Both the position numbers and the translations under genes were made by a program. The notes below the pieces were generated by a model. The model made no database searches. It worked only from the letters and a program-made list of their open reading frames with translations, and was not told the DNA's origin. A DNA stretch of 64,000 nt from Schoenoplectus triqueter (taxonomy: Eukaryota; Streptophyta; Magnoliopsida; Poales; Cyperaceae): positions 23,116 to 87,115 of the forward strand of contig CAXKVV010000107.1 of assembly GCA_964058805.1 (NCBI GenBank). The letters run 5' to 3'. How positions within the stretch are numbered: the stretch's first letter is position 1; the number at the start of each line of letters is the position of its first letter. Of the stretch, positions 1 to 12,609 are shown one piece after another.

Positions 1-1024
1 TATCATAATTAAATTATGGATATTTGAAACCTCAATTTTGTTTTAATTTTTACTTTAGTTTCTCCAAAAATTTTGTAACATTTCTGTTCGTCCTAATGAC
101 CCCAAAAATCTTTCAGTGATATGCTCACCACCTTTATAAATTATTAAATATATATTTTATTTTTTACTATTAAAAATAATTATACTCTTTGAACGATTCT
201 TTCTCTGATTAATTTTAAGATAATTCTTGAGTATTAATTAATTTGAAAACAATAAAAGTATAAAACAACTTAAAAATGTAATATGGACCAAATTAAAAAC
301 TTGGTCCACATCCAAAACTTACACTGAACTGAATTTTTAATTTGAATTAGCCTATTTTCAACGACAATACAATAAACCACATAAAAATGGGGTGGGAAAA
401 GAAATATGTTCGTTGAGCGAAACAAATTTAAACCATACTATCCCATCTAAAAAACTGAGCAATCATTCTAAATTCCGCGAAAATTATTTCTCATTTTCTA
501 AAAATAAAAAAGGGTACATTCGTTGACTCCCATCCATAAATGAATCTGAACGCGGCTCATCCCTCGATAGTATACCAGCCTAAGTAACAAGTGGGGCTCG
601 GTGTAAACCTTGCGTATCTAGTCATTCAAAAAGACTCTCCCGTTTGCACCAATGACACACACACCAAGTTTTCGTACGCACAAGTATACGCCGTCTCACT
701 GACATCAGGGTCTAAAACTCAAGCTCCCACAAGTCGTTCAATACATGATTGATGATACCACACTTCCGGTGCATAAAATGAACTAATCTGTTTTCGGACG
801 CACGACCTTGCTTCTTCGTCTGTTTACTTCAACTTCACCTTTCAGCCCGAGCTAGCCACGCCTGACCCCCCCCCCCCCCCCCCCCGCGCTATTGTCCTCT
901 CTCTAAATTCGTGAAACACATTTTTGTCCCCAGTTTTTTTGATTGGAATTGAATCTCTGTTCTATCGGATTCGCTAGATCCAGGGATCTCGGTTGGATCT
1001 GTGGGGAAGCACAGGTTCACTTCA
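1..1024. other. Upstream region of the TNO1-like gene, with a C20 tract
   Basis: No coding region recognised. The DNA is AT-rich up to about 500, then more balanced toward the gene. A run of 20 consecutive C lies at 866-885, about 140 bp before the start codon. The promoter and 5' UTR of the TNO1-like gene must lie here. I did not find a TATA box I would defend. Confidence 0.5.
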
Positions 1025-4000
1025 ATGTCGGACCACTCGGATTCGGATTGCTCGCCAAAGGGATCCGATTCGAGTTCCGCTGTGGGAGATGACGACAAAA
1101 AGCACTCCTCTGATGAGAGCGCTAGTAGCGATGGAGTCCTCGTCGAACTGCCAGCAAATCCTGATCAGGTATTGTTTTTAACTGAATTTAGTTTTATTTA
1201 TCGTTTTTGTAAATTAAATCCGGAATCTAATTCGTTTTACCTTTGAAGAATGCAATTCTGGAGTTACCCTCAAAAGGAAAAATAACTGTTTTACAGCTCC
1301 AAAAGCGGGAGTTCCTAACCTGGGACTGGTTTTCCTCTTTTCTTTCTTCCCTTTTTAAGTTCTGCTCTTTTTTTAGACATTTCTCTAGGACATTGTAATT
1401 ACAATTTTATCCCTACTTGAAATTAAGAATAATATGACAGTGATAACATTCTAAAATTGCATACAGACTGTTTTTCTAATTTTTCAACCAAACTATCTCT
1501 GCTATTATCTTGAAAAGGGGAAAACAAATAAGAAAATGATTGCTGCGAGTTCCGAATGCATAGGTCATCTTTACAAACGTAGGAGACTGATCAGGTAAAA
1601 TAATTTATCCAAATTTACTTTATGAGGACCTTTTCTTACAGAAGTTGAATTTTGAGAGATCTACCTTTTCAGATATATATTATAGGATATCTGAAATTGA
1701 TAATGCTTTCTCGTCGGATATTAATTTTCATACAAGGATTGCCTTTCTCACCCAAAGTGCTGTCCATGGTTCACCTCCGAATAGGAGGGTGCCATGTCCC
1801 CATGATGGACACATGGTGAGGGAGTGACATGTGAGCTAGCCATGGGCAGGAGTAAAACTCATTACAAACTGATCATTTGAACTCCATGAAAAGACTTCAT
1901 TATATAAAATTAACCAATAAGTTTCAGGTAAACTGTTCACTGATCCACCTGCTTAAGTTCAGTCGATCATTTTCGATGATTTAGCATGCATGTCTTGCTT
2001 GCTGAATGGTTGGTTGCAAATATGTTTTAAAGCTGCCATCCTGATTTTACCAGGACCAACCAGCATGGTCCTCTTAAGTTTTAATCAAGTTTTTAAAATG
2101 AGGATTTCAATATGCGTGCGGAAGGGCACTGCATAATGCATATACGGGATGCGGCCGCATATGCGGATTTCTATGTGAAGTGATATATGCGGTTGTTTTG
2201 AGCTGTTAAGTAGATACAATAACAAATAAAACAACTCTATAAAGAAAAGAATGAAAGGGTGCTCATCTTGACTTGGACCACGAGGGAGAGGGTTCGAATC
2301 CCATTGACAACGCTCCATTTTTCCTGCCAAATTATTGTACTCTATGTGATATGGGTTGTCTGCACTCTCCATTTTTCTTGCAAAATCATTGTACTCCATG
2401 ATATATGGGTTGTCTGGGCCTATTCTAGCTCTTAGCATCAATGAATGTTCATGAGCTATGGGTTGTGTTGGCCTATTTCAGCTGCGCAAGAACAAAATTT
2501 TCCCATTCATCATCCAATCCGCATATAAAGGCCGCATATGAACTTCAGCTCGTGGACTGGGCCGCCTACGCATAAACGGGTGCATGGGCGGCCGCATGGG
2601 CCGCATTTTAATTCATTGGTTTTAATAACATATGCCTGCAATCCATCCTAAATTTATGACCTGGGAAATTTAGGTTTATGCTTTATTTTCAATAAAGGGA
2701 AAAAAGAAAGAAAGAGGGCTAATACCTGACACCTTGGACAGTTGTATTCCTTGATTCCAGTTGGTCTTTGAAGCAACTTGATCTGACCTGACCTGACTGA
2801 AGAAGGCTTAATAAATTGAAGCTTTAGGACACCTTAGGAATTGGTTATTAGTAACATTTAGGAGAGGGAGAGGGATACAGAGGGATAAAGATATCACCAC
2901 ACCTCATAGGATAAAGTTGTCCCTCGATTATCCCCAACTTCTCTCAAAACAAATACATAGCCTAAATATATATAGATTTCACCTTTTACTCTATGGTATA
3001 CTTATTTCTGGTAAAAGCTGTCCCTACCTGATCCAAATGACTTGACCATATCAATACCTTTCAACTAAATTTCCAGTCCCCTTGGAATTATAAATCAGAG
3101 TTTGTAACCTGGGTAGGGGGGTTGGGATTTTTGCCAGGAAGAGCTAGTGTTTACCAAACGGGCTGGTACGGGCGGGCACGGGTACGGGTTGCCCAGGTCA
3201 CGGGTACGGGTTGCCCGGGTCACGGGTTGTCCGGGCACGGGTTAGATGGGTTGGACAGGTTAAATGGGACAAGTTGAGTTTGGGGTTAGCCCGCCCTTTG
3301 ACCCGTCGGGTTGGGCGGGACGGGGCAGATACGGGCGGGCACGGGTTTATTCCAAAATAATGTCATGTTTATTTTTTTTTAAATAATTTATTTTTTAAAT
3401 TAAAATTCTAAAATTCAAAAGTAATTAAAAAATCACAAAAAAATTCCAAGTGTTTGCCAAAAAAAAATCGCAAAAAACCGAAACAATTGTAAAAAAAAAT
3501 TGAACGTTTTTTTTGTATAACTTGATTATTTTTTTAATTATTTATAAGTAAAATATTGTCTTTGAAAGATAACAAAAGAAATAAATAAATAAATAAAAGA
3601 TCCTTAGAAAAGAAAATAAACACTTAGAAAAAATAGTATTTGTTAAAAATACAAGTTACCTTCCTCCTTTATTCCGGGCGGGTGGGGCGGGTCACGGGAC
3701 GGGCGTGCAAGGAAATTGGGTTAGGGTTAGACAACCCAGAAATTGGGTTAGGGTTAGACAACCCAGTTGGCATTCTTGTAAATATTGATGGGTTAACGCA
3801 GGACGACTCGCGGGAGGATATGTTTGAGGATGCAACTGATGAGCCCGCAACACCGGGGGCTATCTTGGAGACGCCTAGAGGCCTTGAGGAATCCATGGCT
3901 ATGATTGAGATAGGTGAGAGCTCTGCTAGGAGGGATGCTGAGGAGCTAGCCAGGATGCGTGCCCGGCTTGATGATTCTGTAGCTGAATGCAAGAAGTACA

Positions 4001-7000
4001 GGGTAGGTTCTCTCTGATTCATCTTATGTTTATTTATTTTTTTCTTTTAACTTTTCTTGATTGTAGACCTGAACTGTTAGGTGTAAAATCTGGGATTAGT
4101 TAAGGCAATAAGTTCAATTGATTCTTATTGTGCAATTTATAAACTGCTTGGCCGCTGATAGATAGGCCAAAAAGTTGACCTAGTACATTTTTGAATTACC
4201 TGATAGATGGCTGCTGGTTAATCTTTTGTAAGAAATAGATCAATACTATATGGTTTATGTGTTGATGCTCTGAGTTTCATTTTTTCCCCAATGATTTATT
4301 TCTTATTTAGATATGGCGGTTTTCATTTCCTTATTTCTAGGATATATTAACTTTTTTGTTGGTGTCAATCACCAAGGCCTATCCATCTTGTGTGTCCTCA
4401 TGGAGACTGAAGAGAAAACCAATTGGTTTTTTCTGAAACTCATGTAAATGTATGAACCGTGCACAATGTGGCAACCCTCACTGACCAATGCCAAATAAAT
4501 CATAAAAAATGATTTAATGTTCAAAATATTTAATTTTCATTTTTTTTCTTTTTGTTTTATGTGGAGTTGCGAAAATGAGTACAGTACTTTTGGCAAAAAA
4601 TTTAACAGGCTTAAGTTGTAGCGGTACTAGTTGGCTCAATTGTAAAAACTTCAGACTGCTAGTCGAAGGAAATCCAAAATCATTATTGGTAGTGGAAAAT
4701 GAAATATTTTATGTTTTGAAAAAAAAACAAATATGCAATAATTTATGTATCTAACTTACATGACTTCTATTCCCTTCTTTCATTGCAGGAGGAAAGGGAG
4801 GTGTTTGGGAGAGAAGTTTCTAGCCTGAGGCAACTACTTTTAGACATGGTCAACTGTGAGTCTTTGGCCACCTCGAGCGAAGAAGCCGACATGCCATTAG
4901 CCACACCCCTCCATGCCATGTTGGCTGATTGTTCCAAATATGCCCTTCACTTGAAAAAGACCTACGACAGATCTGATATAAAAGAACTCCTCCTTACAAA
5001 AGAGCAAGAGCTTGAGGATCTTAAATTGAAAAATATCGAGTCAAATGTGTCTCATGATGTCATATTTTCTTACTTGGATTCTATGCATTACTCGTGGTCA
5101 GAAACCCTAAAGGAAAGATTATTACCTTTTCTTAATACTGTAATTGAAGATGAAGCTACAGATGGCACTGATGATGCACTGTCTCTGGTGGAAAAGAAAA
5201 CCTTGTCACTGGTTGAAATTCACAGACAGTTTTTGTCTGAGATTGACCAGCTCAGGCTATGTTTGGCAGGAACCATGCCTGAATATGAGAATGTTGCAGG
5301 TGTTGACCCAACAAGAGTTCTGACTGTCGCTACAAAAGGTTTAATTGAAGCCAAGAAAAGAGAAGCTGATGATCTGGATGAGTTGAATGAATTAAAAAAT
5401 GAAAATGAGGGGATTCAAAATCAAATTGAGAAATTGAAAGCGAGTTTGGATGCAGCAAGTTCTGAAACAAGCAAGGTAAAAGGGGAGCTTGAACAAGCAG
5501 AAAACAAGTATGTTGCAGTTAAAGAGAAGCTTAGCATGGCTGTTACAAAAGGGAAGTCTCTGGTGCAAACACGTGACTCATTAAAAAAATCATTGGCTGA
5601 GAAAACCGGTGAGCTTGAGAAGCGCATGGCTGAGTTGAAGGAGAAATCAAATGCACTTAACTCTAGTGAAATTAGAGTAGAGGAATTGCAGAGATTGTTA
5701 GAAGAGAAAACAAGTGAATTTGAAAGTTGCTGGCAGCAGTTGCAAGCTAGTGAAGGAACAGCTGAGGAGTTGAGGGAGTTGATTGCTGAAAAGTCTGGTG
5801 GGTTTGAGTCTTGCATGCAAGAGTTAAAAGTAAAATCTGATGAGCTGAAAGCTAGTGAATTTACAGTGGTGGAGTTGCAGAGATTGCTAGAAGAAAAGAC
5901 AATCGGGTTTGAGAGTTGCATGCAAGAGTTGCAGACAACTAAAGTTACAGTGGTTGAATTGCAGAAGTCACTGGAAGAGAAGAGTAGTGAGTTTGAGATT
6001 TGTGCGGAAGAATTGAAAGAGAAGTTGGAAGAGTTGCACATAAGTGAAGTAAAAGTGGCAGAGCTGCAGGTATCACTAGAAGAGAAGACAAGAGGGTTAG
6101 AGATTAGCATAAAACAAAATTCAACAGCTCTGCAAGATGTGCAAGAGTTGTTAGAAGCAAAATCAAGTGACCTTGAGCGGTGCATGCTCGAATTGCAGCA
6201 GAAGTCAGATCTGTTGCAAGCAAGTGAAATTGAAGTAAAAGAGTTGGAGAAGGTTGTAGAAGAGAAGATAAGCGAGCTTGAGAGGTTTTCAATGGAATCA
6301 CAGCAAAAGATTGGTCATTTCCAAGCAACTGAAGGTACCATAAAAGAATTGTCAGAGTTACTTGAGGAGAAGAAAAGTCAGCTTGAGAGGTGTGAGCATG
6401 AGCTGCAAACAAGTGAATATATGGCGCAAGAGTTGCAAAAGGCCCTTGAAGAGAGGAAATGTGAACTTGATAGATGTGCACTTGATTTACAGCAGAAGTC
6501 AGATGTCTTGCAAGTAACTGAACTTACAGTAAAACAGCTGCAACAGTCTCTGGAAGAGAAGACAGGTGAGCTGGAGAAGTGCAGATTTGACTTGCATTCA
6601 AGTGAAGTTACAGTAAAAGAGCTCGAGAAGTTACTAGAAGAGAAGGTACTTTATTCCCAAGAAATGGAAATAACTATAGCTGAGCTGAAGAAGTTACTAG
6701 AAGAGCAGAGAGGTGAGCTTGAGAAAAGCTTTAAAGAATCAAAAGAAAGATCTCTTGAACTGGAAACTATCAAGGCTGCAATGCACGATCTGAGTAACAC
6801 AGAAAGTATACTTGCTTCTATCCAGTTATCTCTTTCTGAAAAGGAAAACAAACTCCAAGATATAGAAACAGTTTTGGGGGAGTTCAGTTTCCCAGATGAT
6901 TTGGGTTCGTTGGACGCCGCTGAGAAGGTGCGTTGGATAGCTGATCAAAAGGAATCTATTGTCAGTAAAGTAAAAGATGTTTTAGCTCCAGTTGCTTTTC

Positions 7001-10000
7001 CTGAAACGGTTTCAGCTATTGAGATGGATTCTCAAATTAATTGGTTGATTGAGTCGTTGTACCAAGCTAGAGAACATGCAGTAAAGTTGGAGGAGGAAAA
7101 CTCTGTTGTAAAATCACAATTGAATGCCTTGGATGAGGAGATAAATCATTTAACTGAATCTTTATCAGAAGAGAAGCAGGGGAGATATGCTCTAAGTAAT
7201 GAGGTTTCCGAGTTGGCAGCCAATTTATCTACAATTGCTTCTGAGAAAAGCAAATTGGTTAATTCTCTAGAGGAGTCTTTTCACATCAAATATGACAGTG
7301 AAAACCCTTCGACTGAGATAGTTATGGAAAATTTTATCAGTAGCATAAGAGAGACGGCTAAGTTATCTCTAATTGATAGTGCAAATCTAGAGAAGTTGCA
7401 GTCTTTGCTTTATGAGAGAGACCAGGAGCTGAATTTGTGCAAGAAACTACTAGAAGAAGATGCGGTTGTAAAAACTGAGATAAAAGAACTAAATGAAGAG
7501 GTTGCAAGATTGAAAAATGAGAAGGATACTTTGCAAAAAGAGCTTGAAAGGGTAGAAGAGAAAAATAATTTGGTAAGAGAGAAACTGTCTATGGCCGTGA
7601 AGAAAGGGAAGGGTCTAGTGGCAGAGAGGGAAGGATTCAAACAAGCCTTGGATGGGAAGAGTGCTGAGATTGTCGCTCTCAAAACTGATCTTGAATCTAA
7701 GGATTCTATTGTTAAAAATCTTAGAGAACAGATCGAGCAGCTTTCTTCACAGCTGACACATGTGAATGAGCTTGAATTGGAGGCTATTTCCCTGAAAGAG
7801 AAGTTAGATGAGGCCAAAAACTCTGTAAAAGAATCAGAGATTGTTAAAGACCGTCTTCTGAAAGAGCTGTCTGAAGTGACGTCAACTAGTCAGATGCTAG
7901 AGAATGAAATAGGCAAAGAGAGAGAGAGAGTTTCTAATATTATCAAGGAGAAAGAAGAGATTTTGTTTAAAAAGAATGCTATGGAGCATGAGCTGGAGAG
8001 AGTAAAACAAGAAGCTTCAATCAGGGTTAGTAAACTGACCGATGCTTTTGTCACGATAAAATCATTAGAAGATGCACTGTCTGAAGCAAAAAGGGATGCT
8101 TTGTCATTGGACAATGCAAAAATGGAAGCTGAAGCTAGGCACGAGAAGGAGATTTCACAGTTAAGCTCAAAACTATCTGCTTGTACAGAGGAATTGAGGG
8201 AAACTCGAGAGAAACTGGAAAGGAGCTTGTCGGAAAGAACTACTTGGCTTGAGAAAATTAAAGAGGTAATGAAGGATGATACTTTATTAACTATGGTGAA
8301 AGAGGAGTTTAGGAGGAAGATTAACAGCTTAAGAGGCATGGGGCTTCTGATGCATGATATGCACCAGCAGTTTAGTGCAAAGGGATATACTATTGATCCT
8401 AGCATAGAGGTAATATGTTAATATTCTTTGTTCTTTTATTTTTCTCACTATCTTAGTGTCATTGCTTATAAATGGATTGTTTTGGGAGGTTGGAGCCTAC
8501 CCCAATTTAGTTGGGATTAAAGGCATTGTTGTTGTTGTTGTTGTTTTGGGAGGTTGGACTCTTCCTTTTGCAAGTAAGGAAACTTCTTCTCCCCTTGGAA
8601 AAAATCCAACATTTTTGTTATTTGCAACTACCAAAACTAAAAATCTATGGTTTAAAAGAAATTACTCCTAAAAATGCTTCATTTATCTCTATTGCGGTGC
8701 TTGTTGACTTGCCTAATTTACAATTGTTCTGTATCCTACATTAAGTGTGCTTGGCTCATTTTCAGTTAAATTTGTGCCATAACATGCTACAGACAAAATA
8801 AACAAAAAAAAAGGGGTCAAACCTCATCAGCACAATGTTATAATGTTGGTGGTGTTACATTTGTCTGAAAGCATTTAGGGCTGTAGTCATCAAAACCCTT
8901 TATACACCAAGCAGATGCAAACTAAACCTGAATCAAAATGCAGGCATGTCACATTTACCATTTACTATTGACAGATTTTAAGAAAATAAAAAGAAATAAC
9001 TTTATCATCAATGTCAGAAAGGGAAGAAAAGAAAAAAAGTAAATAGGCTAGTAGATCTTTGAATCTTGGACTTACATAATGCTTTCTTTGAAATGAAGGT
9101 TTCAGGCTTTGTGAAATTTCTCTCTCTTCCAAGCTATGACAAGTTCATCAATGAAAGAAATACTCATAATAGTTCTATGAAAAGAGACCTGGGTGAGGTC
9201 GAGTTCATCAGTTCAATGGCCGAAGGTTTAATTGACCAATCGAAGCACATAAGTGAGTACTTCAAAGACGTCTCTAGCTACATGGATGATCATATAACAC
9301 TCATGTCTCAAGTGCTGCAAGCCACAAGTGAAGAATTCTTTTACATCATGGATAGTGAAGATAATTTTAAGCTCGAGTTGGAGAAATTGGAAGACAAATA
9401 CAAGGCCCAAGAAGAGAAATTGAAGAAAGCCAAGTCAGGCTCTGAGAGGGCATTGGAGGATCATCAGTTTTACGAAGATAGGATTTCTACTTTGGAAAAA
9501 AAATATTTTAACTTGAAAGGGGTTTTTGATGAGATGAAGAGCAAGATCGAAGACTATGAAGCTAGAGAGAACTTGTTAAAGGTTAGAGAGGAAGAACTTG
9601 CTTTGTTGCAAGAAGGCTTGACTAGAGACAAAGGTAAGTCACATATCATAAAATTAGACCTTTAGTAATCATTGGTTATCAGATGAACTACAATATAAAA
9701 ATCAAAATTTTTGTTGTGCTGTTTAAATTGTGTTTAGTATTATTTAGTTTATAAATTGTTTTTAGTAGTATTTAGTTTTTGTTGAATTTATAACACAGTA
9801 TGAGTTCTTCACCACTGGCATACCAAACAAGTATTTAATCTGGTAGGTTAATGCCAGTAGTGTTCATACAATTTTCACCCTAAATATTCTGGCAATATCA
9901 TAATCTGTAATTGAAGTCTTAGCTATTGATTCTTATGCTTGTTTTTTAGGAACGTCTGTGTTGAAATTCTCAGAAGATGAAATGTTGTCACTTTTTGACA

Positions 10001-11599
10001 AAGTAAATACACTGAAGATCTCCTATATTGAGCCAGAATTAAGTCCTTTTAAGAAGCTATTGTATATCCTAGATCAATTCAGTGAGCTTAATGAAAGGGT
10101 CGATTTGTTGGCTTACCAAAATGGAGATTTGCAGTCAGCACTTGTATCTAGCACTACAGAGACTGACAACCTCAAGAGAGAGCATGAGATTGTCCATCTG
10201 AGTTTGGAAAAGACCGTTCAAAAGTTGGTCCAACTGGGTGGAAAAGATATTGGCCAGGATCAGAAACAAGCTACAACAATGACATTTTTGTCATTCCTGG
10301 AAAAAGCTTTGGTTTCATTAGTGCATGAGTATGAGAGTTCAAAGTCAAAGTTAATGGAGATGGAAGGGAAACTTCAAGCACGGGAGAAGATGGTAGGTGA
10401 ATTATCAAGTCGTGTTAAGATGCTAGAGGATTCGTATCAGTCTTGGGCTGCTCAAGCTGAGATTGCTAGGGACAGAAACTTGGTTGAGGCATCTTCATCT
10501 TCAAGAAATTCTGATGAGATTGAAGATCTGGTATGTTTTAAATTGCATCTTGGAGTTACTTCCTTGGAGCACTTCATTTGTGCCCCTGTAAATAGAAAAA
10601 TGACATTTGCCTTCTAAAGATCATGTAGATCCAACAATTAGATTCACAAAGTGAAACAAAATGACATATGCCTAAACAGATCTAGTCATATATAACCAAA
10701 AAGCTTGTGTGGATCCACCAAGTAAAAAAAAAATGCATCGAACTCTGGGAGGTACGATATTTCTCATATTTTTGGGTGTTATGCTTGCAAATTATCAATT
10801 TGCAGGGATATTCACAGCAATTTTTATGAGGCTGACAAGAAAGTGTTCCTTTCTATCCACGTGTTGATGACCTTTTGAGAAGCTTGTATCTGTCAATTTT
10901 GCAGGGATCTATAGGTAAAAGTTCCATATCTTCAACTGCTGCAAGAATGACTACAAGGAAAGTTTCAAGTGACCATCTCATCCTTAATGTTGGTGCAGAA
11001 ACAGAACACCTCATTGCTGCTCATGAAAGTGAGGACAAAGGTATGTATGATTTTTTCCTCTATTGTGAAAAATATGCACATAATATGTCATGCATATGCC
11101 CCTCTTGAAAATGATACATTATGCTTGTGCCATTTGCTTTCCATTGGTAAGAACGATATCCAAATCAGCCCTCAGTTCGTAGTCAGTCTGGTGGTCCTCT
11201 CAGGGACATGCATGATGGCCGTTGTCTTGAGGGGCATACAAAGACATTTTGCAGGTCATTTTGTAAAGTAATCCTACTCTTACTTGGCCTTTTTTATTAA
11301 TTGTTCTTTATGTTTCCAGGCCATGTATTCAAGTCATTGAACACGTCAGGGTTGATCCCAGTACAAGGGAAATTAATTGCTGATAAGGTTGATAGTGCAT
11401 GGTATGCTTCTTGAAACTATTCAGCAGATTGTCAGTTCTTTATTTGAAATTTCCTTTTTTTTTTTCTTATTATTTCATGTTGTATTGCTGCAGGGTATCA
11501 GGAAGTAGGGTTCTGATGAGTCAGCCACGAGCGAGGCTAGGTGTTGTTGCTTATTGCCTCTTTTTACATCTGTGGTTTTTGGGAAGTATAGTTCTTTAA
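1025..11599 (+). CDS. TNO1: TNO1-like long coiled-coil, tail-anchored trans-Golgi protein
   Basis: Exons joined by frame and GT-AG sites: 1025-1168, 3802-4002, 4789-8409, 9099-9633, 9950-10530, 10905-11040, 11320-11401, 11494-11599, giving 1801 residues. The Arabidopsis SYP41-interacting protein TNO1 is about the same length. That family acts at the trans-Golgi network in vacuolar trafficking and membrane fusion. Seen here: an acidic, Ser-rich N terminus; heptad coiled coil over most of residues 120-1600; a repeat block at about residues 380-750; the motif EKLSMAVxKGKxLV twice; and a C-terminal hydrophobic segment (LGVVAYCLFLHLWFLGSIVL) that would anchor it as a tail-anchored protein. The start is the first ATG giving the acidic N terminus; an in-frame ATG at 1001 would add eight residues. 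The exon 2 and exon 4 acceptors were chosen because nearby AGs break the frame. The family call rests on length, the coiled coil and the C-terminal anchor, recalled without a search. Confidence 0.82.
2090..2640. repeat. Repeat in intron 1 with GCGGCCGC-type palindromes
   Basis: An island inside the first intron of the TNO1-like gene. Both ends carry related GC-rich motifs around CCGCATATGCGG and GCGGCCGC (about 2125-2200 and 2520-2610), suggesting a foldback or terminal inverted-repeat insertion. The interior holds two imperfect copies of a ~55-bp unit (2310-2420). It also has GGTTCGAATCC at 2291-2301, which matches a tRNA-type B box, so part may be SINE-derived. Element family not identified. 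Confidence 0.4.
3150..3766. repeat. GC-rich hAT-like repeat and 27-bp tandem duplication in intron 1
   Basis: 3150-3345 is dense in variants of CGGGCACGGGT and GGGTTGCCCGGG, unlike the AT-rich intron around it. Related GGCGGGT motifs return at 3675-3705, so the two may be the ends of one non-autonomous element with an AT-rich core. Directly after it, at about 3712-3766, a 27-bp unit containing TTGGGTTAGGGTTAG occurs twice in tandem, just before exon 2 at 3802. Confidence 0.4.
5578..6720 (+). repeat. Coding tandem repeat: 28- and 35-residue coiled-coil units
   Basis: Inside exon 3 of the TNO1-like gene. About eleven degenerate units share the pattern ELxxLLEEKxxELExCxxELQ. Counting residues between successive starts gives mostly 28 or 35, that is 84 or 105 nt, so the heptad phase is kept. 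One unit is 32 and one near the end is 21. The pattern implies internal duplication of a 63-residue pair. Confidence 0.75.
8486..8545 (+). mobile_element. Truncated Au-type SINE 3' end
   Basis: In intron 3 of the TNO1-like gene. The segment has CCTACCCCAATTTAGTTGGG, then TTAAAGGC and a (GTT)n tail. This arrangement is what I recall for the 3' end of plant Au SINEs. The 5' part with the polymerase III boxes is not evident. A related fragment lies at 15541-15592 in the opposite orientation. Confidence 0.5.
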
Positions 11600-12609
11600 C
11601 TATTGGGGTTATACATTAAAAACATTATAGATGACAATTGTAAAATAGATTTGTATAATAATGGTTCCTTTTGTTATAAATATCTTTTATTTTTGAGATT
11701 AGTCAGAGTTGTTCAAATATTCATTGTCATTCGTTTTTGATCTGTTACTTATTATGGGTTCATAGGTTATTTAGATTTGATATGGGAGATACGTAACATT
11801 AAAGTTATAAGAGATGATCTTCTTTTGTAAAATTTGTGCTCACGTGGACCACACAGGTCCATCCTGTATCACAAAATTTCCATCAAGCTGATGACCATCT
11901 ACAAAAATTAATATGTGATGGTCCATTTCCACAAATCAGACCACAATCATCTCCACAAATTTGTGACATCTGCTAACAACGTTGTTACTTATCAAAATGA
12001 TTCCTTGAAACTTGCTATTGTTAAAATTTTGCTCAGTATTGATCATCAGATGTCGAGGACATACCAGCTCAGCTGGAAGGACAGCAGTGCTAGCAAGTTG
12101 ATTGATTTTGCTATTTTACATATTACTTGATAGACATTTTTGCTTTTGGGGGGTGTCGTTCTAAAATCTTGATGCAAGGAATGTTCTGTTTTGAGTTGAT
12201 TTGAATACTGGTAGTGTTTTCTGTTTCTTTTGGTTTGCAACTTTGCATAGATGAAGGGTAGTTTCGAAGTTATTTCCATTATAGATGTAATAAAGAAGGC
12301 TTTTATTAATGAAAGTTGGTGGAGATTCTGCTTTTTTGGGAAAAAAGAGGAACTTCTAAATTACTACTCACAAGAGTTGAAGATTGGAAACTTTACCATA
12401 TTTACAGTCGTTTATGCGAAGAATTCGCTGCATGGTTATCCTTCTGACGAGAGCACCATTGAAGGGAAGAAGTATATTAAAATGTTTAAACAAGGTCACA
12501 GTAACTACCAATTTTTCTATCACATATTATCCTCTGTGGGTCGCGCAAGACGCAATCATTGGGAAATGGAGTAAAATGTGTACGTACTCAATAAGTTATT
12601 TCTATGCAG
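11600..12609. other. Region downstream of the TNO1-like gene
   Basis: Should include the 3' UTR of the TNO1-like transcript. No domain or convincing exon seen. Several open frames of 60-107 codons occur but have low-complexity composition and no recognisable motif. Confidence 0.4.

Noticed and set aside
3715..3766. Interstitial telomere repeat (TTAGGGTTAG)
   Set aside because: Only one and a half TTAGGG units per copy inside a 27-bp duplication. The plant telomere repeat is TTTAGGG.
3767..3801. Upstream acceptor for exon 2 of the TNO1-like gene (AG at 3765-3766)
   Set aside because: With exon 1 ending in phase 0 it gives a stop within five codons. The AG at 3800-3801 keeps the frame.
5421..6185. 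Long antisense ORF rich in Ser, Asn and Phe opposite the coiled-coil exon
   Set aside because: Composition is the complement of Glu/Lys/Leu codons. It is a shadow of the real frame with no independent motif.
9106..9110. Acceptor TTTCAG at 9100-9105 for exon 4 of the TNO1-like gene
   Set aside because: It puts exon 4 out of frame with exon 3. The AG at 9097-9098 restores it, although its pyrimidine tract is weaker.
12251..12574. 107-codon ORF downstream of the TNO1-like gene
   Set aside because: No recognisable motif or protein-like composition, and it lies where a 3' UTR or intergenic DNA is expected.
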